64,000 nt of DNA from Lentinus brumalis (GCA_001792895.1 MARA01000005.1:310001-374000); one strand, 5' to 3'; shown: positions 36,037 to 48,986, counted from the first letter of the stretch. Numbers and translations: made by a program. The notes: a model not told the origin generated them from the letters alone.

Positions 36037-37906
36037 ATGGACAGGCCGTGCGTGTCTCCCTGTATATATACTCGCTCAATCACCCCCCAACATCATCATA
36101 TCAACAGCCGTTCCCCACCCGCTCCCGCCGACATCCCGCCCAGGCTCCAGTCGCCCCCGCCGCCATCCAAGCAGCCCCCGTCTGACCCGCCCCGCCCCGC
36201 CTCCCGTCCAGACAGTCGCCTCTCCGACTCGCGTCTCCTCCCCCGCCCGCCGCCCTGCCTCCCCCGCGGCACTCCACGGCCACCCCGCACGCGTCCACAG
36301 AGGCCTCCCCGCCCGCCTCGCCCCCGCACAAACGCTTCAAGCACGACAGCCCGCTCCCGCCGCCCTACCCGTGTCACGTCGATCAGCGCTGGGTACGTCT
36401 TTGTTCGTCATTGATCGCATTACGCTCCTAACGTCCCATCACCCGATCACTCGCTGCCTTTCTCGTTTGTGGTTCTCTCGTGTCTGCAGCACTACTCCCA
36501 CGGCCCTTATCCCACATCCTTCTATCCATATCCGTATCATCAAAACATGCCGCACCGTGTCGAGGAAATGACCGTCGACCGGTCAATAAGGTTCGCACCG
36601 CCTTCCTTTTCGTATAAGAACGCCCGTCACCCACATCCCATCCTAACCTCCCACAGCCATCGCTCTGACGGCCAACCCCAGTATCATTTCATGTCCCACT
36701 CGCACCCCACCCCGCCTCCCATCGCAACTCTCCATCACTCTCCCGCCCTCTCCGCCTCCTCCCTCGAGAGCAACTCCATCTCCCCCTCCCCTCCGGTATG
36801 TTCCCGTCTCTCTTGATGGTCTTCCCACCCTTTGACGCCTCTCTTTCATATAGATTACGCAGCCGTCCACCCCGTACTACTCTCACCCGGTCTCAGCTCC
36901 GCCCATGAACCAAGCCCCGCCATACCCCTACCAGCCCAACGGCTCCATGCAGCGGTACGCGGACGAGCCTTCCGCACCCTACGGCGTGCCTCCGGGGGCG
37001 TCGAACCTTGCGACCCGCTCCATCCGGCCGACGATGGTCTCCACACAACCGTACCCGGGTCAGGCCAACTACATCATCCACACCGACGACGCCTCGACGA
37101 AGCTCTCGGACCGCGTCCGCCGGAAATGCTACAACTGCCGCACGACCGACACCTCCACCTGGCGGCGGTCGAGCCTGACCCCAGGCAAAGTGGTACGTGA
37201 ATCCGTTCCGCCCCATTGTTCCGCCTGTGAACGCATCTGACCCGCCTTTGCACCATCCCAGCTGTGCAACAAGTGTGGACTGTTCGAGCGCACGCACTCG
37301 CGCCCGCGCCCTGAGCAGTTCCCACACAAAAGGGGCCCTGTCGTGACCCAGTTCAAGCAGCAGGCGCACCGGAACACGCCTCCCCCAGGGCAGATGTCGC
37401 CTCCGCAGCCCCAGCAGCTCCAGCCCGGGCACCAACAGCAGCAGCAGCAACAGCGGCTCCCGCCCATGAACGCGCAGATGCTGCCCCCGCACCACTACTC
37501 GCACCCGTCCCTTTCTCCCCTGATGGCCGCTCGCTCTGCCGATCCCCAACAGCAGCAGCAGCAGCAGTACCGCCAGGGCGGGGTAACTGGGATCGGCTCG
37601 CTGCTGAACGGCCCTGGGGAGGCACAGAGCGCGAGCGCGAACGGCTCGCCACGCCAGGCGCCCCAGCAGCCCCCGTCGCAGATGCAGCAGCATGAGCAGC
37701 ACCAGCACCAGCACCAGCAGGCGACGACCGGCATGAAGCGGCCAGGGTCCCCGCTCGAGCAGCCCATGCACCAGCAGCCCACGCCCGAGGCGCACGGATC
37801 CCCCCAGATCGCCGCAGGGTCCATCCCGAACAGCCCGCGGAACGAGCGGCGGGAGGCGCCCTCGGCGTCAGCGGTGGCGGCGGCGGCGCACCGTGCCAGC
37901 AACTAG
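36037..37906 (+). CDS. GATA-type zinc-finger transcription factor
   Basis: Well-supported exons are up to 36392, 36490-36590, 36657-36795, 36854-37192 and 37262-37906. The finger spans the last intron: CYNCRTTDTSTWRRSS, then LTPGKV joined to LCNKCGLFERTHSRP, a Cys-x2-Cys-x19-Cys-x2-Cys finger with the WRR core and basic tail. GATA factors bind (A/T)GATA(A/G) sites and in fungi control nitrogen use, light response and development. The flanks are Pro/Ser-rich upstream and Gln/His/Pro-rich downstream, including two Gln7 runs, typical of activation domains. The start at 36037 has a strong Kozak context (CCGCCATGG). An intron of about 60 bp (GTGCGT to ...CAACAG) follows at once. The frame change near 36180-36211 needs a 32-bp intron or an indel, so the 5' end is uncertain. 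Confidence 0.85.
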
Positions 37907-38212
37907 CCAGCGAGCCTGATCCCTGGCCGTGCGCCGTATGACAGGGAGCGGGATCGTGAAACGTGGAACGCCGAGCGGCGGGCGTCGTCGGACACACACA
38001 CAGCAGCCGCCCGTCCCCCTCCCATTCCATATCGCGCGGTTTCCCCACTCCTCCGCAGCCCGTCGCAGCACCTCGAGGCCAGATTTCCCGTCCGCCGGCT
38101 GTTTTTTCGTTCGTTCGCTCGCTCGTCGGACCAGTGTTTGAGTCGGTGCTGTATTTATCGTGTATTTTTTTGCCCGCGCGTGCGCGCTGCTGCTGCTCCG
38201 TCTAGAGACAGA

Positions 38213-38232
38213 CTCTCTCTCTCTCTCTCTCT
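38213..38232 (+). repeat. (CT)10 microsatellite
   Basis: Ten CT dinucleotides in the probable 3' UTR of the GATA gene. Confidence 0.9.
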
Positions 38233-39071
38233 TCCCCTGCTCGTGTATCGTTTACCCAGCCCGTGCCCCGTCGTCTGTCGTCGTCGTCGTCGCCGCCGCT
38301 CCCCTTACCGTTCTTGCCGTCGCCGTTTCGCTCGTCTCCCGCCCGCCATGGTCCCAGGCCTCTGGACGAGGACACGCCCCGGGACTCGCTCCGGAGCGGG
38401 TCTCAGTCGAGTAGAACGGAACGAACGCTTTTCCAGCTCTTCTGAGCGTGCTTTGCTGCTCTAATCGCCCTTTGTCCGTTCGTCCCTTCGTTCATTCGTT
38501 TCGTCGCTGTATTTCTTGGTTCTTCCCGCACGTCGGTGTTCAGCGTCCATGTCTTATTCGCCCGTCCCCATCTCCATCCATCTCCCTCCCTTTCCCACTC
38601 CATCTCCATCCATTCCCGTATCTCTAACTGTGCCTCTCCTCCTCTCGCCGTACGCACTCATCTACAAAGCCCGTTTTAGTCCCTAGTCTATGCTTTGTTT
38701 CTTGGCCCCGTACATGGCCGCATACGTACATATATTGCACAACCATATCGAAATACGCATCTGCATCTGCATCTGCTGCATGGCATAAGTATCAGAACTC
38801 GAAGCAGGTCTCCACACCCAAGCCTCTCTCGCATACACGATAATGTTGCTCTGAGACCGAGCCGCACGACGAGCAGCGAGCAGCGAGCAGCGGGCTTTCC
38901 CGACACGTACAAGCACGTATGTACTGACATACCTACCCGGCCGGCTCCCGAGCTCTGATTGCATTCTGACCCGGCGGCGGTTTACGCGTACGCGTACGGG
39001 AGCCGAACAAGCGATCGACAGATCATTGGCCCGACTTGTTGAGTGCTCGCCTGCGCCCGCCTTGCAACTTC

Positions 39072-39106
39072 CAGAATCCAGAATCCAGAATCCAGAATCC
39101 AGAATC
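39072..39106 (+). repeat. CAGAATC tandem repeat, five copies
   Basis: Five perfect copies of the 7-mer CAGAATC. Confidence 0.9.
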
Positions 39107-42100
39107 GATATGTCTTGACTCTTGCCCCACGACCGACGCGACCACGATGCCCCTGGTGACCGTACACGGCCGCGCCAATGGCAATAATGCGCACTCTGAT
39201 GGGCCCGTCGTGCACGGTGCGCGTTCTGTGTTCTGTGTTTTGGTTTCTGGAAGGTGGCCGACCGACTCCCGCCGCGTGCGCAGGGACGGCGACCGCGTGC
39301 AACGACGTGCCCGACGCTTGATCCGCCCGGCCGACTCGTAACTCTTCCATGAGCTCTTCCAGTCTCCACACTCCAGGACCTTTCTGTCAGCGCAGCCGCG
39401 TGCCGACCTCAGGTCCTCAGCAGCCCGCTCCCTCCCTCCCGCTCCGAGTCCGAGCCCGGCTCCGAGCAGTCGACCTATCATAGTACTCTCCATTCGAACC
39501 CCCTCCGAGTCCGACTCTCCTACATACATAACGACTGGGCCCGACCCGTCTCCGTCGGCGGTCGCACAATGTTGAATATTTGCCCATGGTTACACGCAGG
39601 CGCCCGTTCCCGCGCTGCAGAACCGCAAGCGGCCGCGGCCGCCATCAGAGCGGCACGGTCACACAACGACGGCAGACGGCGGAGGGCGCCGCTGAGCTCA
39701 GAAACCGTCACGCCCTCGAGCTCGTACTCAGAGTCAGCCCAACCACAGACTACGTACGTATATCGCGCTCGGCCCGAGCAATAGTACGACGTGCAGAAGA
39801 GTGACGACGATTCGGACCGAAACGTCGACGTCGAGCGGCACCTCCCGCGCAGCGAAGCGAGAGATAAGTACTGTAAGATCCTGCCGGGGTGTTGATCGGA
39901 AGCTGTTGGGATTTGACAGAGCGAGGACGCGATTTGCAAGCGAGGGCTCGACAGAACAGAAGTCCGAGTCGACAGGTCAGGGTCCTCCTCTAGGCTCGGC
40001 GTACAGCAGCTTGCTGACTCACTTAGCACGGTCGCAGCGCAGACGACAAATCCAGAAGCCATTGCCAAGCACGCCAGTACGCTAAAAGACCAGCGTCGCC
40101 GCTAGCCACAACGGGCAGACGGGTGAGTGCCCTTGGTGGAGTGCGCGTTGCCGAGGTGGGACTGGGAGGAGGGCGTTCCGTTGGAAGCACCTTCCGTGGA
40201 ATATTCGACCGTGATCGAAGCGCGACGCCACAATGCCGCTGGACCCCGCAACGACCGCGTCCTGTCCTCCGACGCCCTTCTCCCGCACTATGCGCTCTCC
40301 ACGTTGCTTTTCTGCCTACGCCGAGCTCGCCGACCCACGCTCGGGGGCACACGGTAGGCACACGATATGCAAGCAGCGGTCGAGCCTCGAGGAGGCTGTT
40401 TCATCTCAGGCTGCGATGTCCGACGCCCGTCGAGCTTCTTTTGTGGTTGCTCATTGATCTCCTGATGCGCCGATATTGAACTCTCCCATCGGCCTCTGCT
40501 CCTGCGCAGTTCCCACCCAGGTGCTCCCGGGCCTTCGACCGTCCACCATGGCAGGTCGACGCTCTCGGTTCTTTGGGCTCAGTCCCCGCTCCCCCATCCC
40601 CCTCCTCACCGGCACCATCCGCGTCTGTCTTCGCGATGACGCAGTCAACGAGCGACGAGCGACAAGGAGAAGGTCATGTCCGCCCGCGCCGGCCCCGGAG
40701 ACGAGCTCAGTCCCCAGCGTCCGACGGGAAGCGTCCAATGAACGACAAGATGGCAGCGGCGCATACGCATCGGGACCACGTCCTTCAGAAATAAGAAATA
40801 CAGCCGGTCATTCTCCTTCGGGAGCCGCCTCTGCCTGACCAGTGACCTGCCCCTCGTTCCTGAACCCTGACAGTGAGACACGACCCATGTGCTCGCTCTC
40901 CCGGAGCAGCCGCCACCGGCCGGGCAGCGGGCTTCCTTGGTTCTTGGTTGGCCGTTGGCGTCCGTCTCGAGAGCTCGAGCGGCCATGGCCAACTGCCCGT
41001 GACGTGTTGACATCCCCTGCTGCTATCGCTCCGCCGTACTACACAGGTGACAGAACAAGCCCCGGGCCACCACCGACAGGCCAGCCTCCCGTGGACCCGC
41101 AAACGTCTCCGCCGCTCTGCGCCCCTGCGCCCCGCCTCCACGTCACCGATCCCCACCGCAGCAAGTCCAGCATGCCGCCCGACAGCCAACGCAATATACG
41201 CATGCGCACATGCTAATCTCCTCGGGCGGAAGGCGGCTCAACTGAGACCTTAGACCTTAGACCGTTCTCGGACTCCGACGCGCAGGCAGGCGCAGGCGCA
41301 GGTGCAGGGCTGCTCCGGCGATCAATGCGTGGAATTCAGTATCAATGGGCTCCGCTCCACCCTTCGTATGTGACGCGTCCTTCCATTCCTCGGCCGTCGC
41401 CCATGTGCACTCGTACAATTTCGTTCGTATGTAGCTGAGCCCAGGCTCAGCTGCATCCTGCGCTCATGGAGGAGGATCCCGCGGGCGACGCTTCAGAAGC
41501 TTCAGCCGTCCAAACATCCAAACGTCCGGGGTCCAAGACAGACTTCACCGGCGTCGAGAACGGAGCCGCTGCGGCGCCCACGGGTTTTGCGATTCTCCGG
41601 AGCAGGACTTAGGACGAGACGAGACGAGACGAGAGGAGCTAAATGAATTGTGATTCGTGAAGTCCTCGGAGCCTCAAGCTGCCCGGACGCCTGCCGTGGC
41701 TTGTGCCTCGTGCGGCAGTAGTATGCAGGTGAGCCGTTATACGTTATGCGTTGTGCATCGTGCATGTTCTGAGGTCTGAGTGTCAGTGATGGTGAGACCG
41801 CCGCGTCTGCCGCAGAAACGTCGTGATAACCAACGCCGGCGGACGATCAGAATTATGCAGGCCCAGGCCCAGGCCCAGGCACCGCGCTCTTCCCATCCAA
41901 TGCCATCCAATGCCATTATTCCCCTGTGCTCTGCTCGCGCACCGGCCGTCCTGTCCGCGTCTAGTCCATCAAATCATACAACAACCCTGGAAGATTTGCG
42001 GTCCATGGCCCATGCATTGTAGTATGCATGTCACCGTTCACGCAGCCTCGGGCTCACTGCAGCTGACGTCCGTGCAACTACATACGTACGTGGAAGCTGA

Positions 42101-44850
42101 CTCCCTCGTCAGCGCTCAGCGCCGAGCGCGAAGGTTTCATTTACGCCAGTGGCCGTGGTGGATTCCTCGTCGGCGGCTCACCCAGGCTTCTCGCAGGTCT
42201 CACTTCGGGCTGCATGGCTGCCACCCAATACCCGATATCCAGCTTCCAGGATTCCGAGAGGGAGGCGGAGTCCCTCCTTGTCCGCGCGGGGCAGCGAGGG
42301 TGCCTCCTCCAACGCGGCGCGTCTGCGTGCAACTTCGGTGCCGCGCTGTCCTCCGCCTTTCGCCCGCCAGCCCGCCAGCCCGCGGGACCGGGGTCTCCGT
42401 ACGCCGTGCTCGCACCCGCGGCTCTGTGGACGCTACTCCTCCGCACGCCCGACGCCCGACGCTTGACGTCTCTCGAGAAGGACACGGAACACGGGACAGG
42501 TCGAATGCGCAACGTCTTCCAGGTATTCTGGAGAAGGCAGGCCGCGGAGACCCGCAGAGGCACCTCCGGTCGGCGCAACTGCATCGAGCTACACTAATCT
42601 TCTCAATCACCGACCGCCTGCCTGCCGCTCGTCCGCGACCTTCATGACCACTAGTACTGGCAGCTCACCGCTGGCTCTGCGACCGTGCTCGACCACACAA
42701 CCTGGAGGGGGGACCGTTTGAACCGTTGTGCGTTAGCACGGTCGGCGGGCTGTGGGACCCGGCGCGCGTCGGGTGCGCTGCCCCGCCCAGCGTCGACGCT
42801 GGTGACAAGAGGCTCCGAGATGGGCGTCGTTCCGGCGCAGCGGGCGTCATATTCATAACTGTTTGTGGTCTCCGGCCTCGCAATATTTGGCTCGGATAGG
42901 CAGCAACCCCCGTCGAGCTCCCCGCATCGCAGCACTCGCCGGTGTATCCCGACTGGCAGCCTGCGCCTCGGCCTGGGATCCACTTGGACGGGTGCAGCTC
43001 GAATGGCCGTCGCGTCGCGTCGCGCTGATTGGTTCATCACTGATCAGAGAGCGTTCGTGCAAGTACTGAGTACTGCGAGCTGCGAACGCACGTCTGGAGA
43101 GTGACAGAGAAGCGGCGAAGGCGGGGCGCGTTCAGGATTGCTGGGCTGCATATGGCTAGATGGCGTTCTGCGGGCATCACATGGTGCGCGTCGAACCTTG
43201 TTTGCGCTGGAGCCTGGGTCTGGCCGGCGACAGCTGCTCGGCCGTGTACCCAGTCAGCGTGGCCCGTGTCGTACTCCCGGCTCGCTCTCCCACCCCGCAC
43301 CAGAACAGGCAGGGGCATTGCTTGCGAGGGGCAGACGGCCCGGGAGACAGCTTACCGCGGCGGCGGCGCTGTCAGTGATGCATGCATGCGTGTGGTCGAG
43401 GCTCGAGCTGCTGGGGACGAAGGTTACCGAGCACCCGAGGGCCGAGACGTGCCCGGCTTGCTCAGGCTCGCACTAGTGACTAGTGATTACCTATCCGCCG
43501 CTGGCCTTGGATCATGTATAGGTTCTCTGACCAACGCCGGGGGAGTCATATGCGATATGCGATATGCACGCACGTTCCGTGTGCGTCCGGCCTCTCGCAC
43601 GCGCGCGGGAGTGCGACACGCTCGAACCGGGCTCGGGGCCACTTCTGTGTCGTCTGGGTAAGTATGGCGTGTGCTGTTCCGGGCGTCGTGAGGTTCTGAA
43701 TATTGATGGGATACCCCGAGGGCCTGTTGGATGTCTATTCTGTGCGCTTTGTGCTATTCCTGGCCGTGTGCTTTACAGACTAGTAGTACAGTGGTGACGC
43801 ATCACGTCGAGTCCTCGCGCGTTCTAGCCTCTGTGCAGCCCGTCTTCCAGTGCACTCTTCCACTCCCCGCAGGTAACAGGTTACTGGTTATCGGCACCTG
43901 CTCCAACAAGTGGAGCCACCGTGCATGTACTTAGTAGTTACTACTTAGTACTAACTCGTCACTGGGCACGGCCACACCATCAATCGATCAGACTGTAGAC
44001 ATCATACATGGACCCTCTGTGTGCGCCCGCTCCGGATTTAGACTAAGACTTGGCTCAGAACGCGTGCATGCATCGCCATCAACAGTTCATCGAACTGTAC
44101 GAGTACTTAGAGTACGTGCATGATTATGAATGAACTCGATCATCGCGCTGCGGACGTGACAATTGGACGAACGATCGTGCACATGGACCAGCAGGGGATC
44201 AATGATAGTGCATAATGCATAATGCATCAATATTCAATGCCTATCACTGCCCAGTGCCTATGTGCCTATGTGCCTATGTACATATGTACTTAAGTAGTCG
44301 CCCTGGTACCGGCGGCGGGATCGTGCGGTGCACGGACACCGTCTGCGTCTGGTGCGCTGCTGCGCAGCTCGCTCAGCGTCACGGTACTCCACGCCGCCAT
44401 GGTGTCGGTCCGAGCTTGAGAGCTTGAGATGAGATGAGTGCATTACGCGGCGAGCGCTGCAACATTGATGCGATCCGCGCACGGCCGATGACTTGCCTAC
44501 ATGTCGCGGTCGCCCGATCCCAATATGTATGGCGCGAGGACGGTCACCCCGGTGGCTGCGGCCGGTCGTACTAGACAGTACACAGTGCACGTACACGGGG
44601 CGCCGGGGTCGGGACACAGTAAGGACTGGTACTACTGAATATTGAATATTTAATATGGAATCCTGATGCAGTCCCTCGAGTCAGGGCCCCTGCTATCGTG
44701 AGATGATATGCGATACCTAAGTTAGCATCAACGCCGGTGCTGTAAATGAAAGAAGACGAGGACCGTGGGTCGTGGATCGTTGGCCGTGATGCTGCATGCA
44801 CTGACCTGGACTTGTCGATATCGCTGGCCGCCTGGCAGTCTTCGCTCATC

Positions 44851-44975
44851 GCAGATTGGGACCGGACCGGACGCAGGTCGATAGAGTCATGTTCCAGAGA
44901 GCGCAGCACGCACTTGCTCAGGCTGAGACTGAGATCACGCTTTCGAATGCCAGGCTCGGCGGCGTGCGCATCATG
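44851..44975 (+). pseudogene. Possible coiled-coil exon fragment
   Basis: After an acceptor-like CATCGCAG (ending about 44849) the reading DRTQVDRVMFQRAQHALAQA continues into a charged helix for about 35 residues, then loses coding character. The heptad look recalls the coiled-coil genes at 18.7-22 kb. No start, donor or partner exon is found, so it is most likely a gene relic. Confidence 0.25.
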
Positions 44976-46863
44976 ATTCGATATTCAATTATTCGACATT
45001 CGTGCCCGGGACAAACTGTCCTTGAGCGATTTGTGATTTCTCCTTGTGAAGTTCGGACGAGCTTGATCGGCCTACTTATGCGTTCGATATCGGAGCCCCG
45101 GCATGCGAGGATTGTACGGCATGCCGCTGTCTGGAGGCCCGCATCAGGCCGGTGACGCGAGCTCAGCAGTGACACTCGGTGACACGAACTCGGAGGCCTG
45201 ACAAGCTTGATATCCAGAGCGGTGATTGCCAGAAAGAGCAGAACAGAATTACTTGCATATATGATATGAGCAAGCTCGCTTCGCGGTGGAGAGAGCGTGG
45301 GACTCAGCTGATAGATGTGGCTGGGGCATATTCCATGGAGAATGCGCTCGGAATGGGTGCAGACCGGCCCTGGGAGGTGTGATGCCATGTAGGAGTCCTG
45401 GGATGGTGCGTTAATTCGCGTTAGACGTGAGATTGGAGCGGCGGTGGCACTGCCTGGCAGGGAAGGCCGGCCACAAGGGATGCGCTGTCACGGTCGTCTT
45501 CAAGACGTATTGAGTAAGTATACGTATCGAGTACGAATACTGCGCACTGCGTACCGGTTTCGAGTCTGTCACGGATGCGAGGGAGCGCGGGACGGATGCT
45601 GTTTAGCTGCACGTCAGCGTGTCGCAGGGCTGAATCATGGAGAGAATCCGAAGGCGCACAGGTACGAGGTGAACTGACCCGGGACTTCCGCCTTCGTGGG
45701 GCTGCGGGGTGCCGTATGGTGTAATACGGCGGGTGATGGATCTGATGTGGGCGCCGGGGCCTTGTTCCTAAAGGAGGACAAGGTCTCCATGCAGCCGTAA
45801 AATCCGTACGTGGATGGGGCAGTCGCCGTGATGGAGGCACCGGCTCGAACGCAACGACGGAGGGACGTGCAGTGCCATGTAAGCACCGCCAGCAGCATAC
45901 ACCGGACACTCCGCCGAGCGGCCCTGCCTGGGGCACTCGTCGTACGCAGAATCCGGCCAGTCGGCGGCGACAGTGGGGCGAGGGCAGGCGGGAGATTGAC
46001 ACGCGGGCGAAGGGAATCTGAAGCCTGATTCGAGTCTCCCAGATGCGATGCGTATAGGGCGTGTGGCAGCTGATGGTTCGCGTTCATCAAAGCGCACTGC
46101 CGATGTCGAGCTCGTGTCAGCCGGGAAGATGAGGGTGAATGATGGGATCTGTGAACTCTAAACCACACCTCGACGTAAGCGTGCTGTTATGGAGGGGCCT
46201 GCGCGCGGACGAAGCTGACGTGCATCACGTCCGTGCGAAGCGATCTGCAACCTGAAACACGGGGGGCGACAGGCCTGTGTCCGGTGTTTGTTGGCGAAGA
46301 CGGGGCGGATGCGGAGGGCGTTCTGCGAGATGGCGAACGGGACAACCTGCGTCGTACTATGATGATGAGGACGTAAGGATATGTATGTGCGACTGCTCGA
46401 CGGGGTCGAGCACAACGGGAGCCTTACATACCGGTACGTGGGACGGTGGCGGGCATGCAGAGAGCTCTGTCCTGTGCCGCAGGGCCTGGAGTGAAAGTGC
46501 ACATCGCCGCTGGCACGCAACGACCGACAGATAGGGGCGAGAAGACTCACACATCTTGCAGGCGCAGGGAACAGAAGTTCGCCCACAGTCGCCTCTCCTC
46601 GCCTCCGCCCACCATGCGCGCCCAATGACAGCGCACGCCGCTATGGACGGGCGCTGCCCAGGTTCTCGAGTTCTGGCCGGGGCGTCCTCGGCCTGTATGC
46701 GACGGCCAGCGCAGTGAGAATGCGGAGCTCAACTTGGCATGAGGCGAAGGGGGGCGACTGCGAGCGATGAGCCATGCGTCCGCACGAGTATAACGCAGCT
46801 CAGTCGCAGATCATCGGGGTCTGCAGTGACCAGTCGGACGAGACGAATATGCCTGCTCCTGGA
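44976..46863. other. Gene-poor region
   Basis: No supported gene or strong repeat. Open frames on both strands overlap and lack recognisable motifs. Confidence 0.35.
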
Positions 46864-47095
46864 TGTCAGCCTAAATTTACTGCATATGCACACCACCGCA
46901 AGGAGTTCTTGTACTGCTGTAGTTCGAGCGAGCAAGCTGTCACCGCGCCCGAGGTCCGCATGGTCGCTTCTGGAACCTAGGTGTCAGCCAAAATATACTA
47001 TTCAGACCGCAAAAGGGGACCTCGTACTGCTGTAGTTCGACCGAGCAAGCTGTCACCACATCCCGAGGTCCGTATAGTCGCTTCCGAGCCTGCTA
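46864..47095 (+). repeat. Diverged tandem duplication, about 115 bp, two copies
   Basis: Copies at 46864-46981 and 46982-47095 share a start TGTCAGCC, a core GTACTGCTGTAGTTCGA, then GAGCAAGCTGTCACC, GAGGTCCG and GTCGCTTC in the same order. Confidence 0.75.
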
Positions 47096-47214
47096 TGTCA
47101 GGGAGACAGAGTCTGTGCACCTAGCACGCCATGTTGGGCAGCTATGAAGACATTTAAATGAGCCCACACGGAATTGGGTGGATGGAACAGCATACGTACC
47201 TCAGGTGGCCACAG

Positions 47215-48255
47215 CTAGCCGATACCTGGCAAGTGTAGCATACGCCGCGAGGGAGGTGACTGTATTGTTCGGCTCGTGCTCTCGTACCTCGGCGGCAAGC
47301 CATCCTCGTTCTGGTCGTTCCACCCAGCGACGTCAAGGCTCCCTGCATCCCTGGCACCGGCGAGACTGCCACTGCTTGGAAGGATCGATACAGTCACAAT
47401 GCGTCGAGGCGGACCTGGAACCGGGAGCCGTGCCGCAAGCACGTAACTTGGAACGTCTGCCACAGATCCTGTACGGCATGCGATCTCAGGAGGACGAACC
47501 GTGATATGAATGATTCCGGACGAAGAAATCAAGGTTTCGCATGGAAGCTGAGTGGCTGCTGGTGGACACCATTCGGGACCCTCTTCTCCTGCCTGAAACG
47601 TACAGGCGACCTTTCAGACGGGATTTCAGCGGTGAACCGGACAAGCGCATGCATATCCATGCGCCGCCCTCCTCCGTCAATGTGAACAAGACACGTACCT
47701 CTGCCGTACATCGTCGCAGGCTTCAAGCTAAGGGCGCAACTGTTCTTGAACTGAATTGCGTTCGTTAATTCGTTAGTTCACCTGACTCACCGCGACAAAC
47801 GCTGGGCACTTACGATGTAGCAGCATGGGTCGGGCTGCCGACGGATGCAATAGGCCGTTGAATGGTGATGCCATGCCATGGGTCCCGTCAGACAGAAGAG
47901 CAACCGGACTATAGTTCTCGCGCACGTCGGCGAGCTCGGGTTCGGCGAGACCATCTGGAAAGAAGTCGACATGTCCTGTATGAATGGTAGAATGGGAGAG
48001 AGCTGAGATGGACCCTGAGCCTGAGTTGAATAGGCCAAGGGAGACACGGACTGCGTACAGAGGGCGGAACACACGCCTCTCCGGACGCCGGTAGGGCTGC
48101 GCCTTCAAATCACATTGTTCCGTAACCACTTTCGAATGCGGCGGTCCGATCACACCAGCGTGCGTGAGAGGAGGGCGGAGGCAACGATGGCAAATGCGTC
48201 GACGCTGCGATGTCGCCCGTCCGTAAGGCGGCCGTGCCTGGACAATTTGTAACAT
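47215..48255 (-). pseudogene. Unrecognised gene with broken reading frame
   Basis: Three coding-like stretches on the minus strand follow one another. The first (48255-47815) has RPEPERRV-like basic segments, YAVRVSLGLFNSGSGS and DFFPDGLAEPELADV, and ends at a good GTAAGT donor (47809-47814). The second (about 47726-47535) reads LVHIDGGGRRMDMHALVRF to PLSFHAKP. The third (about 47530-47220) reads LISSSGIIHITVRPPEIACR onward to PSYVLAARLPVPGPP. The second and third adjoin with a one-base frame change and no room for an intron. The composition suggests a beta-rich protein. I do not recognise it. A pseudogene or an assembly indel is possible. Confidence 0.35.
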
Positions 48256-48414
48256 CGGCGGGTCAGTGACAGTGTTACGATGGGGTTACGGGAACGGAAC
48301 AACTCAGGAAATACCGTCTCGTAACGCGTGTGCTGCCGCCGTCCACGCATGCCGTCGTGGAATGCGCAAGCTGCTGGGTCAGCTCGGGATGGGTGTGCGT
48401 TCCCTGAAGCCGAC

Positions 48415-48468
48415 GTCTGTGACTCTGCGCCATCAGCCCGAGTCTGTGACTCTGCGCCATCAGCCCGA
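48415..48468 (+). repeat. 27-bp direct tandem repeat, two copies
   Basis: A 27-bp unit beginning GTCTGTGACTCTGCGCC occurs at 48415-48441 and again, identically, at 48442-48468. Confidence 0.9.
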
Positions 48469-48617
48469 GTGAGAGCGTGCGCCCCTTTGGGGTAGGTGAG
48501 CCTGACGTTCGGGCTTATTGATGCGCTGCGGGACGTACGAGGCTATCCGGAGGGGCTTCTTCCAATGCTGATGCTGTCAATTACTCTCGCATTTGTTCAA
48601 TTTGCTGAAATCAGGGC

Positions 48618-48852
48618 ATGAAGAGAGGATGGACTGCGGTTTGACCATGAATGTCGGATGAGCTTGAGCTGATTCTCACGCAGGTAAATCTACCTGTTCC
48701 AGTCTTCATTGCACCTCGTGTACAAACCGGCCACGAAGAGAGCGGTTTGACAGTTGGAATGAGTGTCGGATGAACTGGAGGTGATCTGGTCCTTCTCACG
48801 CAGGTAATTCTACCTGTTCCGGTCGTCGATTGCGCGTTGCATCTCGAGTACG
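48618..48852 (+). repeat. Diverged tandem duplication with palindromic core
   Basis: Copies at about 48618-48722 and 48732-48852 share GAAGAGAG, CGGTTTGA, GTCGGATGA, TTCTCACGCAGGTAA, CTACCTGTTCC and CTCG in order. Each has a small palindrome, CAGGTAAATCTACCTG at 48681-48696 and CAGGTAATTCTACCTG at 48801-48816. Confidence 0.75.
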
Positions 48853-48986
48853 TGATGAAAAGCAGATCCTGTCATTGCACGGTGCGCAGTATCATAGATA
48901 CATGAGAGACGTACTACATGCAAGAAGAAAATGTATCGAAGGCTGATTAACCGCGCGACCAGTAGAAGAAAATAACAGCCAGCGGT

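Larger units (their letters stand above)
37907..44850. other. Gene-poor region downstream of the GATA gene
   Basis: About 7 kb with no recognisable gene. The first several hundred bases are probably GATA 3' UTR (CT-rich, TCG repeats). The rest has many short tandem repeats (CATCTG, CAGAATC, GAGAC, GCCCAG, TGCCTA) and overlapping GC-driven open frames. Confidence 0.4.

Noticed and set aside
41823..42647. 274-codon + strand frame in the gene-poor domain
   Set aside because: Arg/Pro/Ser/His-rich composition from GC-rich DNA, overlapping open frames on the other strand, no start context or splice structure.
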